Assembly (NCBI RefSeq): GCF_002261265.1
Contig: NZ_NEVK01000001.1
Coordinates: forward strand, 419,864 to 483,863
Length of the DNA: 64,000 bases
Direction of reading: 5' to 3'
Source: Bordetella genomosp. 7
GTDB lineage: Bacteria; Pseudomonadota; Gammaproteobacteria; Burkholderiales; Burkholderiaceae_B
Positions 43,503 to 52,490 of this stretch are shown here, in pieces; the first letter of the stretch is position 1; each line of letters begins with the position of its first letter. Both the position numbers and the translations under genes were made by a program. The notes under the pieces were generated by a model. The model was not told where the DNA came from and searched no databases. It saw only the letters and a program-made list of their open reading frames with translations.

Positions 43503-43952
43503 TCAACGCTTCTGCGGTTCCTGTGCGGCCGCGCCCTGGTCGACGAGCAGGCCCAGGCGCGTCACGCCGTTGCTGCGCAGGTCGTCCATGACCTTCACCA
43601 CGGTTTCATAAGGCACTTTGCCATCGGCCGCGATCACCACCGGCGTTTCGGCGGTGATGCGCTGGCGCACCTGGTCCACCAGCTGGTCGCGGAGGATGTC
43701 TTGCGGCGTGGCGCCGGCCTCGCGCATGCGCAGCGCCAGTTGGCCGTCTTCGGAAATCTGCACTTCCAGCGGCGTGGCCGGCACTTCAGATGCCTGGCCC
43801 ACCGACGGCAGGTTGATCAGGCCGGGGGTGATCAGGGGGGCGGTGACCATGAAGATCACCAGCAGCACCAGCATCACGTCGATATAGGGCACGACGTTGA
43901 TATCGGCTTTCATGCGTCGGCCCGCGCGGCCGTACGACCGGACTGAAGGCAT
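43503..43952 (-). CDS. tolR: TolR, ExbD/TolR-type energy transducer
   Basis: 149 residues. ADINVVPYIDVMLVLLVIFMV carries the membrane helix with the essential Asp; the rest is a small periplasmic domain (VQISEDGQLALRMREAGATP). Works with TolQ as stator of the proton-driven motor. Its start overlaps the tolQ stop (TGATG). Confidence 0.96.
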   Translation of the reverse strand: MPSVRSYGRAGRRMKADINVVPYIDVMLVLLVIFMVTAPLITPGLINLPSVGQASEVPATPLEVQISEDGQLALRMREAGATPQDILRDQLVDQVRQRITAETPVVIAADGKVPYETVVKVMDDLRSNGVTRLGLLVDQGAAAQEPQKR

Positions 43953-44632
43953 CAGCGTACCTGACGTTGGAGGATGTTCAGGAATTCATCGACAAAGCTG
44001 TCGAAACGGATCGACAGACGGTCGATGTCGTGGGTGTAGCGGTTGTACGCCACCACGGCGGGAATGGCCGCGAACAGGCCGATGGCCGTGGCGATCAGGG
44101 CTTCGGCAATGCCCGGCGCCACCGAGGCCAGTGTTGCCTGCTGCATGTTCGACAGGCCGATAAATGCGTGCATGATCCCCCACACCGTGCCCAGCAGGCC
44201 GATGTACGGGCTGACCGACCCGGCCGACGCCAGGAAGTTCAGGTGCGATTCGAGCGCGTCCATCTCGCGCTGGTATGCCGCCCGCATGGCGCGGCGCGGG
44301 CCATCGAGCAGCACGTTGACGTCGCCGTGCGCGTTGGCGCGGCGTGCTTTCAGAAACTCGGTCATGCCGGCGTCGAAGATCCGCGCCAGCGCGCCTTGCT
44401 CGTCGCGTCGGCTGGCCACGGCCTGCTGCAGCATCGACAGGTCGCCGCCCGACCAGAAATCATCTTCGAAGCGCCGTGTCTGGGCATGGGCGCGCTTGAT
44501 CGCCAGCCGCTTGGCGAAAATATAGGTCCAGGACAATATGGAAATGCCCAGCAGCAACAGCATGATGAGCTGGACGGGAACGCTGGCGTGCGCAATCAGC
44601 GAAAGCAACGACATGTCGTTGGTGACTTGCAT
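43952..44632 (-). CDS. tolQ: TolQ, MotA/TolQ/ExbB proton channel
   Basis: 226 residues, three membrane helices: SVPVQLIMLLLLGISILSWT, then the conserved LASAGSVSPYIGLLGTVWGI and ALIATAIGLFAAIPAVVAY. Forms the proton channel with TolR. Two bases after ybgC on the same strand. Confidence 0.97.
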   Translation of the reverse strand: MQVTNDMSLLSLIAHASVPVQLIMLLLLGISILSWTYIFAKRLAIKRAHAQTRRFEDDFWSGGDLSMLQQAVASRRDEQGALARIFDAGMTEFLKARRANAHGDVNVLLDGPRRAMRAAYQREMDALESHLNFLASAGSVSPYIGLLGTVWGIMHAFIGLSNMQQATLASVAPGIAEALIATAIGLFAAIPAVVAYNRYTHDIDRLSIRFDSFVDEFLNILQRQVR

Positions 44633-44634
44633 GG

Positions 44635-45057
44635 TTATTCCTGAAGGGATTCCAATTTGGTGCGAACGATGGCCGGCAAGGCCATTGGGCGCAAATTCAC
44701 GGTGTCGACACAGCAGACTTGGATATTGCCGTGCGCGAGCAGTTCCCCGTCGCGTTCGGCGCGCTGCGCGAAGTGTATCGAAGCGCGGCCGATCCGTGTG
44801 ACACGACTGCGTATCGTCAACAGATCGTCAAGCCGCGCGGGTTTCCGGTACGACATGTCCAGCGAATGGACGACGAACAACTGCCCCTCGCGTTTTGCCA
44901 AGTCGGATTGTTCCACTCCCAGCGTGCGCAGCCATTCGGTGCGCCCGCGCTCCATGAACTTGAGGTAGTTCGCGTAGAACACCACGCCGCCGGCGTCCGT
45001 GTCTTCGTAATAGACACGGACCTTCAGCACGGACTCTACAGGAAACGATTCGCTCAC
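44635..45057 (-). CDS. ybgC: Tol-Pal-associated acyl-CoA thioesterase YbgC
   Basis: 140 residues from the GTG at 45057 (family length). Hot-dog fold: VLKVRVYYEDTDAGGVVFYA with the catalytic Asp; the His of the E. coli enzyme (VVYHA) is Tyr here (VVFYA), a substitution I recall as common in betaproteobacterial relatives. Then MERGRTEWLRTLGVEQSDLA. Cytoplasmic, first gene of the tol-pal cluster, 49 bases after proS. Confidence 0.9.
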   Translation of the reverse strand: MSESFPVESVLKVRVYYEDTDAGGVVFYANYLKFMERGRTEWLRTLGVEQSDLAKREGQLFVVHSLDMSYRKPARLDDLLTIRSRVTRIGRASIHFAQRAERDGELLAHGNIQVCCVDTVNLRPMALPAIVRTKLESLQE

Positions 45058-45106
45058 AATGGGTATGGCAGCCTTGCCGGTCGCCGGACGCGCAGGGCCG
45101 GGCAGT

Positions 45107-46837
45107 CTACAGGGTTTCCAGCTTGGCCAGCACCTGTTCCAGGGCTGACCCGACGGGAATCTTCGCCGCCTCGCTTTCGCGGCGGGCCTGCAATTCCACC
45201 ACACCGTCGTTCAGGCCGCGTTCTCCAACTGTTACGCGCAATGGCACCCCGATCAGTTCCCATTCGGCGAACATGACCCCGGGCCGCGCGTCGCGGTCGT
45301 CGAGAATGACATCCACCCCGCGCTGGCGCAGCGCCTCATACAGTTTTACACTTTCGTTACGAACAGTTTCATTTTTGCCCCAGCCGACGGGGCAGATCAC
45401 CACCTCGAAGGGCGCGATGGCGCGCGGCCAGACAATACCGCGGGCATCGTGGTTCTGTTCGATGGCCGCGGCGGCGATGCGGGTGATCCCTATGCCATAG
45501 CAGCCCATCTGCAGGGTGGCCGGCTTGCCGCTCTCGTCCAGGAAGGTCGCCTTGAGCGCGTCGGAATACTTGGTGCCCAGGAAAAACACGTGGCCCACCT
45601 CGATACCGCGCTGGATCACCAGTGTGCCCACGCCGTCGGGCGAGGGGTCGCCGGCCACGACATTGCGCAGGTCGGCCACCAGTTCGGGTTCGGGAAGGTC
45701 GCGGCCCCAGTTGGCGCCGGTGTAGTGGAAGTCTTCGCGATTGGCCCCGCAGACGAAATCGGCCATGTGGGCCACCGTGCGGTCGGCAATCACTTTTACG
45801 GGCAGGGCGGTGCCTATGGGGCCCAGATAGCCCGGCTTGCAGCCGAAATGCGTCACGATTTCTTCTTCGGTGGCAAAGCGGAAGTCCGCCAGGCCGGGCA
45901 GCTTGCCCGCCTTGATTTCATTGAGTTCATGGTCGCCGCGCAACAGCAGCAGCCAGACCTGCACCTTGCCGGGCTCGGGCTCGGTGGCCAGAACGATGGA
46001 TTTCAAGGTGCGTTCCAGCGGCAGGCCCAGCAGGGCGGCCACGTCGGCGCATTTGGCGGCGCCCGGCGTGGGCACGGCCTGAAGGGTTTCGCTGGCCGGG
46101 GCGCGCTCGGCCAGCAGGCAGGGGGCTTCGGCCAGTTCGATGTTGGCCGCGTATTGGGTATCCGGGTTGTACACCAGCAGGTCTTCGCCCGTGTCGGCAA
46201 TCACCTGAAATTCGTGGCTGCGCGAGCCGCCGATGGAGCCGGTGTCGGCGGCGACCGCGCGGAACTCCAGCCCCAGGCGTTGAAATATGCGAATGTACGC
46301 CTCGTACATCTTGTCGTAGCTGCGCTGCGCCCCGGCCTCGTCGCGATCGAATGAATACGCGTCTTTCATGGTGAATTCGCGGCCCCGCATCAGGCCGAAG
46401 CGCGGGCGGCGTTCGTCGCGGAACTTGGTCTGTATATGGTAGAAGTTCAGCGGCAACTGCCGGTAGCTGTGGATTTCGTTGCGCACGATATCCGTGATGA
46501 CTTCTTCAGACGTGGGCTGCAGCACGAAATCGCGCTGGTGGCGGTCTTTGATGCGCAGCAGTTCGGGGCCGTACTGCACCCACCGCCCCGATTCCTGCCA
46601 GAGCTCGGCCGGCTGAACCACCGGCATCAGCAGTTCGATGGCGCCGGCGGCGTCCATCTCGGCGCGCACGATGGCTTCGACCTTGCGGATCACTTTGAGG
46701 CCCAGCGGCATGTAGGTGTAGATGCCGCCGGCCAGCTTGCGGATCATGCCCGCACGCGTCATCAGCTGGTGGCTGGCGACTTCGGCCTCGGCGGGGGCCT
46801 CTTTCAGGGTGTTCAGATGGTAGGTGGATGCGCGCAT
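45107..46837 (-). CDS. proS: Prolyl-tRNA synthetase (bacterial, with editing domain)
   Basis: 576 residues. Class II motifs: motif 2 [20 protein letters not shown], motif 3 [20 protein letters not shown]. The INS editing domain that deacylates Ala-tRNA-Pro lies between them (about 235-385). Anticodon-binding domain at the C-terminus ([20 protein letters not shown]). Divergent from rppH. Confidence 0.97.
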   Translation of the reverse strand: MRASTYHLNTLKEAPAEAEVASHQLMTRAGMIRKLAGGIYTYMPLGLKVIRKVEAIVRAEMDAAGAIELLMPVVQPAELWQESGRWVQYGPELLRIKDRHQRDFVLQPTSEEVITDIVRNEIHSYRQLPLNFYHIQTKFRDERRPRFGLMRGREFTMKDAYSFDRDEAGAQRSYDKMYEAYIRIFQRLGLEFRAVAADTGSIGGSRSHEFQVIADTGEDLLVYNPDTQYAANIELAEAPCLLAERAPASETLQAVPTPGAAKCADVAALLGLPLERTLKSIVLATEPEPGKVQVWLLLLRGDHELNEIKAGKLPGLADFRFATEEEIVTHFGCKPGYLGPIGTALPVKVIADRTVAHMADFVCGANREDFHYTGANWGRDLPEPELVADLRNVVAGDPSPDGVGTLVIQRGIEVGHVFFLGTKYSDALKATFLDESGKPATLQMGCYGIGITRIAAAAIEQNHDARGIVWPRAIAPFEVVICPVGWGKNETVRNESVKLYEALRQRGVDVILDDRDARPGVMFAEWELIGVPLRVTVGERGLNDGVVELQARRESEAAKIPVGSALEQVLAKLETL

Positions 46838-46860
46838 ATTAAAAGGTGGCTACAGATACG

Positions 46861-46866
46861 TATAAT
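46861..46866 (+). promoter_or_regulatory. -10 box TATAAT before rppH
   Basis: A perfect TATAAT 37 bases before the rppH ATG, in the 65-base gap to proS. No good -35 is seen upstream. Confidence 0.5.
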
Positions 46867-46902
46867 CGACCGTAATTGTATTGAATTCGGTGGGGGTGGC
46901 CC

Positions 46903-47478
46903 ATGCTCGATCGTGAAGGCTACCGTCCCAATGTCGGCATTATTCTCGTCAACAGCAAGAACGAGGTCTTTTGGGGCAAGCGTATCCGGGAACACGCCTG
47001 GCAGTTCCCGCAGGGCGGCATCAAGTACGGCGAAAGCCCGGTGCAGGCCATGTATCGCGAACTCCATGAAGAAGTGGGCCTGAAGCCCGAACATGTCCGC
47101 ATTTTGGGGCGCACACGCGATTGGCTGCGCTATAACGTGCCTGATCATTTTGTCAGGCGCGAGTGGCGCGGCCACTATAAAGGTCAAAAACAGATCTGGT
47201 TCCTGTTGCGCCTCGTGGGCCGCGACAGCGACGTATGCCTGCGCGCGACGCAGCACCCGGAGTTCGACGCCTGGCGTTGGAGCCAATACTGGGTACCGCT
47301 TGACGCAGTCATAGAGTTCAAGCGCGAAGTCTATACCCTGGCGCTCAACGAACTCGCCAGCATCCTGTTCCGGCGCCAGCACGAAACGCGTTATCTGCGC
47401 CAGCGGGTGCATGGCCAGGGGCGTGCGGCCGACGGCATGCCCGCCGAGCCTGACGGTCATGCGCATATTGCTGGTTGA
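46903..47478 (+). CDS. rppH: RNA pyrophosphohydrolase (NudH/RppH)
   Basis: 191 residues, slightly longer than E. coli RppH. The Nudix box is complete: [20 protein letters not shown] followed by [23 protein letters not shown] and [20 protein letters not shown] are family-typical. It removes pyrophosphate from mRNA 5' ends, starting decay. Its end overlaps the following response-regulator start by 20 bases. Confidence 0.96.
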   Translation: MLDREGYRPNVGIILVNSKNEVFWGKRIREHAWQFPQGGIKYGESPVQAMYRELHEEVGLKPEHVRILGRTRDWLRYNVPDHFVRREWRGHYKGQKQIWFLLRLVGRDSDVCLRATQHPEFDAWRWSQYWVPLDAVIEFKREVYTLALNELASILFRRQHETRYLRQRVHGQGRAADGMPAEPDGHAHIAG

Positions 47479-48145
47479 AGACGAACTCGAAATGGCGTCC
47501 TGGCTGGTCCGGGCGCTGGCGCAAAGCGGTTTTACCCCCGACCATGCGCCCGATGCCCGCACGGCCGAATCCCTGATGGCCGCCAACGAGTACGACGCGA
47601 TCGTCATGGATCTGCGGCTGCCCGACAAACACGGGCTGGTGGTCCTGCGCGACATGCGCGGGCGCAGCGACCACACTCCCGTATTGCTGCTCACGGCACA
47701 GGGGGCGCTGCAGGATCGCGTGCGCGGCCTGAACCTGGGCGCCGACGATTTCCTCACCAAGCCGTTCGCGCTCGAAGAACTCGAGGCTCGCGTGGCCGCG
47801 CTGGTGCGCCGCAGCCGCGGACGCCAGGCGCCCCGCCTGCAATGCGGTTCGCTTTCTTATGACGGCGAAAGCCGCGCCTTTACGCTCGACGGCAACCTGC
47901 TGTTTCTCACGCCGCGCGAACATGCGGCCCTGGCCGCCCTGCTTACCCGCAGCGGGTTTCCGGTAGACAAGACCCAGCTGTTCGACAAGGTGTTCACCCA
48001 GGACAGCGAAGCCAACCTCGACGCCATCGAGGTCGTACTGCACCGCCTGCGCAAGAAGCTTGCCGGCAGCGACGTACGCATCGTCACGGTGCGGGGGCTG
48101 GGCTACATGCTTGAAAGCGTCGCCAGTGAGCCTTCCGGAACCTAA
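47459..48145 (+). CDS. OmpR/PhoB-type response regulator (TctD/QseB-like)
   Basis: 228 residues from ATG 47459. Receiver domain: [17 protein letters not shown], phospho-acceptor Asp in [39 protein letters not shown] and the Lys in [11 protein letters not shown]-terminal winged helix with [19 protein letters not shown] and [20 protein letters not shown]. Resembles TctD, the regulator of tricarboxylate uptake; a tctA/tctB pair lies 4.4 kb downstream. Overlaps the kinase start by 20 bases. Confidence 0.92.
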   Translation: MRILLVEDELEMASWLVRALAQSGFTPDHAPDARTAESLMAANEYDAIVMDLRLPDKHGLVVLRDMRGRSDHTPVLLLTAQGALQDRVRGLNLGADDFLTKPFALEELEARVAALVRRSRGRQAPRLQCGSLSYDGESRAFTLDGNLLFLTPREHAALAALLTRSGFPVDKTQLFDKVFTQDSEANLDAIEVVLHRLRKKLAGSDVRIVTVRGLGYMLESVASEPSGT

Positions 48146-49667
48146 GCGCTTCCCCTGGCGCGTGGCGGGCATACGCACGCTTCTGATCACGCTATTGCTG
48201 CCCGGCGTGATCCTGCTGCTGGTCATCGACAGCTGGAACGACTATCGCACCCTGGCGACGATCACCAACGAAGCGTACGACAGCGCGTTGCTGGAACCTG
48301 CCCGGGTGTTGGAAAGCAGCATCGAATTTACCGGGGAGGGCGGCCTGATGGTTGCCGCTCCGGTGTACGCACAGGTCATCCTCGAATCCACGGCGGGCCT
48401 GCGCAAGTACTTCAGCATCGAGGAAATCGACCCGCCCACCCCCGAAGGATGGCGCCAGGTTCCGCCCGCCGGCAGGCTCGTGACGGGCATGCCCGAACTG
48501 CCGCGCCCGCCGCAATGGCCGTCCGAGCGCGGCGAGCCGGTATTTTTCAACAGCGTCTACCGCAACGACCCCGTGCGCGTCGTCGCCTTGGTTCGCGACT
48601 TGTACTACCGCGGCGGGCACCGTCAGGTGCTGATTCTGGTGGCCGAAAGCATAGGCCGCCGGCTGCAAGTGGAAAGCGCGGCCCGCCGCCAGGAATTGCT
48701 GCGCGACGCGCGCATGCTGGCTTTGGTCGCCATTCTGGTGTGGTGGGGGGTGGCGTGGTCGCTGCGTCCGCTGAGCCGCCTGCGCAACGACATCCGTGCA
48801 CGCCCTCCCAACGACCTCACTCCGCTGGATGCCAGCCGCGTGCCCAACGAAGTCATACCGCTGGTAGAAGCCGTCAATCACCACGTCGAGCGGCACCGGC
48901 GCATGCTGGACGAGCAATCGCAGTTCCTTGCCGATGCGTCGCACCAATTGCGCACGCCGCTCGCCATCATGCTGACCCAGGCCCAATATGCCCTGCGCGA
49001 ACCCGACCCGCAACGCGCCCGCGAAGGCCTGCGGGCAATTGTCGACCAATTGGGGCGCACGCGCCGGCTTACTGAACAGCTGCTGTCGCTGGCCCATGCC
49101 AGCCAGGGCGGCCCGAGCGCACGTGAGCTGCTCGACCTGAACGAGCTCGCGCGCGATGTCGTGCTGCAGTACCTGCCCCTCTCACACGAAAAACATCAGG
49201 ATCTGGGATGGGCGCCGGCATCCCGCGACGAATCCGATACCGGCCAGCTGGTAGTGCCGGTCATGGGCAGCAATGTCGAGTTGCACGAGGCGCTGTCCAA
49301 CCTGGTACATAACGCCATTCACTATGCCCCAGCCGGCGCCCGCATCACCGTGTCGGTCAGGCGGCAAGACGGCTACGCCGAAGTCGCGGTGTCCGACAAC
49401 GGCCCGGGTATCAGCGCCGGCGCCCGCGCGCGCGCCTTCGCCCGCTTCGATCGCGTCGAGCCGGGCCGGCTGGCGGGTTCGCCCGGCTCGGGGCTGGGGC
49501 TGTCCATTGCCCGGGCCTATGCCCGGCGCAATGACGGCGAAATCGAATTGCGTGATGGCGAGCCGAACGGGCAAGGCGGCGCGGGCCTGGCTGCGGTATT
49601 GCGCTTGCCGCTGGCAGATCCCGCATATCCCGCAGCCCCCGTGCCCGGAACGGCCGCAGAGTCCTGA
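48126..49667 (+). CDS. Sensor histidine kinase (TctE-like)
   Basis: 513 residues from the GTG at 48126, which overlaps the regulator gene. One N-terminal membrane helix (RTLLITLLLPGVILLLVIDS), a periplasmic domain of the 2CSK_N type with GEPVFFNSVYRNDPVRVVAL, a second membrane helix (MLALVAILVWWGVAWSL), then HAMP, the H-box FLADASHQLRTPLAIMLTQA with the phospho-His, and an ATPase domain (LVHNAIHYAP, VSDNGPGISAGARAR, GSGLGLSIARAYARR). Likely senses citrate or other tricarboxylates. Confidence 0.92.
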   Translation: MSLPEPKRFPWRVAGIRTLLITLLLPGVILLLVIDSWNDYRTLATITNEAYDSALLEPARVLESSIEFTGEGGLMVAAPVYAQVILESTAGLRKYFSIEEIDPPTPEGWRQVPPAGRLVTGMPELPRPPQWPSERGEPVFFNSVYRNDPVRVVALVRDLYYRGGHRQVLILVAESIGRRLQVESAARRQELLRDARMLALVAILVWWGVAWSLRPLSRLRNDIRARPPNDLTPLDASRVPNEVIPLVEAVNHHVERHRRMLDEQSQFLADASHQLRTPLAIMLTQAQYALREPDPQRAREGLRAIVDQLGRTRRLTEQLLSLAHASQGGPSARELLDLNELARDVVLQYLPLSHEKHQDLGWAPASRDESDTGQLVVPVMGSNVELHEALSNLVHNAIHYAPAGARITVSVRRQDGYAEVAVSDNGPGISAGARARAFARFDRVEPGRLAGSPGSGLGLSIARAYARRNDGEIELRDGEPNGQGGAGLAAVLRLPLADPAYPAAPVPGTAAES

Positions 49668-49681
49668 GCGGACGCGCGCCG

Positions 49682-50599
49682 CTATGCCGCCTGCTCTACC
49701 CGCGCATACATATCGGGCAGGCGCCCCGAGATAAAGTCCAGCAGGGCCCGCACCGCAGGGCTCATGCGGCGCGATGGGTAAATGCAATGCACGATGCCCG
49801 TGGGCGAACGCCAGTCCGGCAGCACCTGTACCAGCGAGCCGCGGCGCACCTCGTCATAGGTGGCCACCATGGGCAGCAGGCTGATGCCCCGGCCGCGCAC
49901 CGCGGCTTCGGTCAGCACAATGAAATCGTTGCAGCACAACTGCGGCTGCAGGGTAATGATCTCTTCTTCGTCTTGCCGGTTGCGCAACGGCCATCGCACT
50001 TCAACCTGCGGCTCGCTGAAACTCAGAATGTTGTGCGATTGCAGCTCCTGCGGGGTGGCCGGCACGCCGTGGCGCTGCAGATACGCGGGGCTGGCCACAA
50101 TGCTGCTGCTGGCCATGCCCAGATGCTTGACCACCAGCTCGGCGTCGGTGTCCAGCCGCGTCCGCACCCGCAGCGCCAGGTCCACGCCTTCGCGTATGAG
50201 ATCCACCCGCCGATTGGTCGCCAGCACCTGCACCGACACTGACGGCCACGTGTCCAGGAATTCCGGCAACAGCGGCGCCAGCATTTGCTGGGCAATGGCC
50301 ACGGGGCAACTGATCACGACAGGCCCGCTGGGCTCGGACTGCAATTGCCGCATGGCATCTTCGGCGGCACGCGCCGATGCCGTCACTTCGCGGCAATAGT
50401 GCAGATAGCGCTCTCCGGCCAGGGTCAGGCGTAGCCGGCGGGTGGTTCGCTGCAGCAGACGCACGCCCAGTGTGTCTTCCAGCTGTGAAATGCGGCGCGA
50501 CAGCCGGGATTTCGGAATATCCAGCGCCCGGGCCGCGGCACTGAAACCGCCATGCTCGACCACTTGGGAAAAATAAAACAGGTCATTCAGATCTTGCAC
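49682..50599 (-). CDS. LysR-type transcriptional regulator
   Basis: 305 residues. N-terminal winged helix: LFYFSQVVEHGGFSAAARAL and LDIPKSRLSRRISQLEDTLG; then a co-inducer domain (PVVISCPVAIAQQMLAPLLP). Divergent from azoR, 127 bases away, and so its likely regulator (quinone or electrophile sensor by analogy). Confidence 0.95.
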   Translation of the reverse strand: MQDLNDLFYFSQVVEHGGFSAAARALDIPKSRLSRRISQLEDTLGVRLLQRTTRRLRLTLAGERYLHYCREVTASARAAEDAMRQLQSEPSGPVVISCPVAIAQQMLAPLLPEFLDTWPSVSVQVLATNRRVDLIREGVDLALRVRTRLDTDAELVVKHLGMASSSIVASPAYLQRHGVPATPQELQSHNILSFSEPQVEVRWPLRNRQDEEEIITLQPQLCCNDFIVLTEAAVRGRGISLLPMVATYDEVRRGSLVQVLPDWRSPTGIVHCIYPSRRMSPAVRALLDFISGRLPDMYARVEQAA

Positions 50600-50616
50600 G
50601 GAGTACTCCCGCTACT

Positions 50617-50632
50617 GTTCTATAAACGGAAC
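50617..50632. promoter_or_regulatory. LysR-type operator candidate
   Basis: GTTC - TATAAACG - GAAC, an inverted repeat of the T-N11-A kind in the lysR/azoR divergent gap, 18 bases from the LysR start and 95 from the azoR start. Confidence 0.55.
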
Positions 50633-50726
50633 AAGCAGTTCATCTTAACCGGGTTTATGCAACGAATCATCTTCCTTAAAGTGAAGGCATGTCATTGCGC
50701 CGCACGGCGAAACCGGAGAGTTCCCC

Positions 50727-51356
50727 ATGAAAACCTTAGTGATCCTTGCTTCCATCCTTGGCGACCGTTCCAATTCCCGCAAACTGGTTGACCACCTCAT
50801 CCAGCAGGTGCGCGCTATCGAGCCCGACGGCTCTGTCCGGCTGCGCGACCTGGGGCAAGATCCCGTACCTTACTTTGACGGCGCTACGGCGGGCGCCCTG
50901 TTCACGCCGGCCGACCAGCGCACAGAAGCGCAGGCTGCCATCGTCGCCAAGAGCGATGAGCTGGTGAATGAATTGTTCGACGCCGACCGCATTGTGTTCG
51001 CCGTGCCGGTCTATAACTTCGGGCTTCCGGCTCAGTTAAAAAGCTATATCGACTATATCGCCCGGGCAGGACTGACCTTTCGATATAACGCCCAGGGCGT
51101 GCCCGAAGGGCTGATACGCGGCAAGCAGGTCGTGGTGCTGGGCGCCCGGGGCGGCAAGGCCGAAGGCACGGCGGACGACACATTGTCGCCCTACCTGAAA
51201 CAGGTATTGGCCTTTGTCGGGTTGGCCGATCCGGCGTTTATCTATGCCGAGGGCATGGCGATGGGCGATGCTGCGGCCCAAGAAGGCCTGGCCACCGCCA
51301 GGCAGCGTATTGATGCGTTGCTCGGCGCGCCCGGGCAGCAGCGTCTGGCGGCCTGA
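50727..51356 (+). CDS. azoR: FMN-dependent NADH-azoreductase / flavodoxin-fold quinone reductase
   Basis: 209 residues. Flavodoxin-like fold of the AzoR family: LVILASILGDRSNSRKLVDHL, DADRIVFAVPVYNFGLPAQL, LKSYIDYIARAGLTFRYNAQ and GKQVVVLGARGGKAEGTADD. Reduces quinones or azo compounds by two electrons using FMN and NADH. Divergent from the LysR gene. Confidence 0.93.
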   Translation: MKTLVILASILGDRSNSRKLVDHLIQQVRAIEPDGSVRLRDLGQDPVPYFDGATAGALFTPADQRTEAQAAIVAKSDELVNELFDADRIVFAVPVYNFGLPAQLKSYIDYIARAGLTFRYNAQGVPEGLIRGKQVVVLGARGGKAEGTADDTLSPYLKQVLAFVGLADPAFIYAEGMAMGDAAAQEGLATARQRIDALLGAPGQQRLAA

Positions 51357-51406
51357 GGTCTGCCGGGCGGCGCGGGCGGCCGGCATGCGGCCGGCGCCTC
51401 GCCCCA

Positions 51407-52312
51407 TCAATCGCGCAGTCGCGTAATCAGGCTGGACGTATCCCAGCGGCCGCCGCCCATTTTCTGTACGTCGCCGTAGAACTGGTCGACCAGCGCGGTC
51501 ACCGGAACGCGCGCGCCATTGTTGCGGGCTTCGGCCAGCACCAGGCCCAGGTCTTTGCGCATCCAGTCCACGGCAAAACCGAAGTCGAACTTGTTGTCCA
51601 CCATGGTGGCGCCGCGGTTTTCCATTTGCCAGCTCTGGGCCGCGCCCTTGCTGATCACATCCAGCACCAGCTTCATGTCCAGCTTCGCTGCCTGCCCGAA
51701 GGCAATCGCCTCGGACAGTCCCTGCACCAGGCCGGCGATGCAGATCTGGTTGACCATCTTGGCCAACTGGCCCGCGCCCGGCGGCCCCACCAGGGTAACG
51801 GCGCGTCCATAGGCCTGGGCCAGCGGTTTGATCGCCTCGAAGGCGTCGGTATCGCCGCCGCACATTACAGTCAGCACGCCGTTGACGGCGCCGGCCTGCC
51901 CGCCCGACACGGGCGCGTCTACAAATTGCAGTTGCTTGCCGCGCGCCACCCCGTACAGTTCACGGGCAACATCCGCCGACGCGGTGGTGTGATCGACAAA
52001 AATCGCGCCTGGCGCCATGCCGGCAAACGCGCCGTTTTCGCCCAGTACCACGCTGCGCAGATCATCGTCGTTGCCGACGCAGGCGAACACGACCTGCGCG
52101 CCGGCGGCCGCCTCGCGCGGCGTGGCGGCGCTTTGCCCGCCGAATTCCGCCGTCCATGCCTGCGCCTTGGCGATGCTGCGGTTATACACCGTCACCTGGT
52201 GGCCCGCCCGCGCCAGGTGTCCTGCCATGGGAAGCCCCATGACGCCCAGGCCGAGGAAAGCAACTTTCTGGGATACGACTTTTTCGTAGTCCCGCGTACC
52301 GATCGATGCCAT
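51407..52312 (-). CDS. 3-hydroxyisobutyrate dehydrogenase-family oxidoreductase
   Basis: 301 residues from ATG 52312 (GGAG upstream). The Rossmann start VAFLGLGVMGLPMAGHLARA, the signature FVDAPVSGGQAGAVNGVLTV and the catalytic Lys in GAGQLAKMVNQICIAGLVQG identify the beta-hydroxyacid dehydrogenase family (tartronate semialdehyde reductase, 3-hydroxyisobutyrate dehydrogenase and relatives). Exact substrate unknown. Downstream of tctA on the same strand, but a terminator separates them. Confidence 0.92.
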   Translation of the reverse strand: MASIGTRDYEKVVSQKVAFLGLGVMGLPMAGHLARAGHQVTVYNRSIAKAQAWTAEFGGQSAATPREAAAGAQVVFACVGNDDDLRSVVLGENGAFAGMAPGAIFVDHTTASADVARELYGVARGKQLQFVDAPVSGGQAGAVNGVLTVMCGGDTDAFEAIKPLAQAYGRAVTLVGPPGAGQLAKMVNQICIAGLVQGLSEAIAFGQAAKLDMKLVLDVISKGAAQSWQMENRGATMVDNKFDFGFAVDWMRKDLGLVLAEARNNGARVPVTALVDQFYGDVQKMGGGRWDTSSLITRLRD

Positions 52313-52408
52313 TCAAGTCTCCGGTAGTGCAAGGTGAAAACCTGAACGTTACCGCAATCCCTCGCTCCAGCGGTGAAATCCGGAGGATGCCCTGGCGGCG
52401 CACGGTAT

Positions 52409-52438
52409 AAAAAAAGCCGGCCCTGGCAAGGGCCGGCT
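52409..52438 (-). terminator. Strong terminator after tctA (minus strand)
   Basis: AGCCGGCCCT - TGCC - AGGGCCGGCT followed on the minus strand by TTTTTTTATAC. It separates tctA from the dehydrogenase gene. Confidence 0.92.
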
Positions 52439-52490
52439 GGTATCCCTGGCGTCCGGTGCGCGGCGTGCGCCCGCACCGGCATTGCTGGGG

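Noticed and set aside
42473..43946. Plus-strand frames opposite tolA and tolR, rich in Gly/Phe/Ala/Ser
   Set aside because: They arise from the antisense of the TolA KAAAEK repeats; no domain or start signal.
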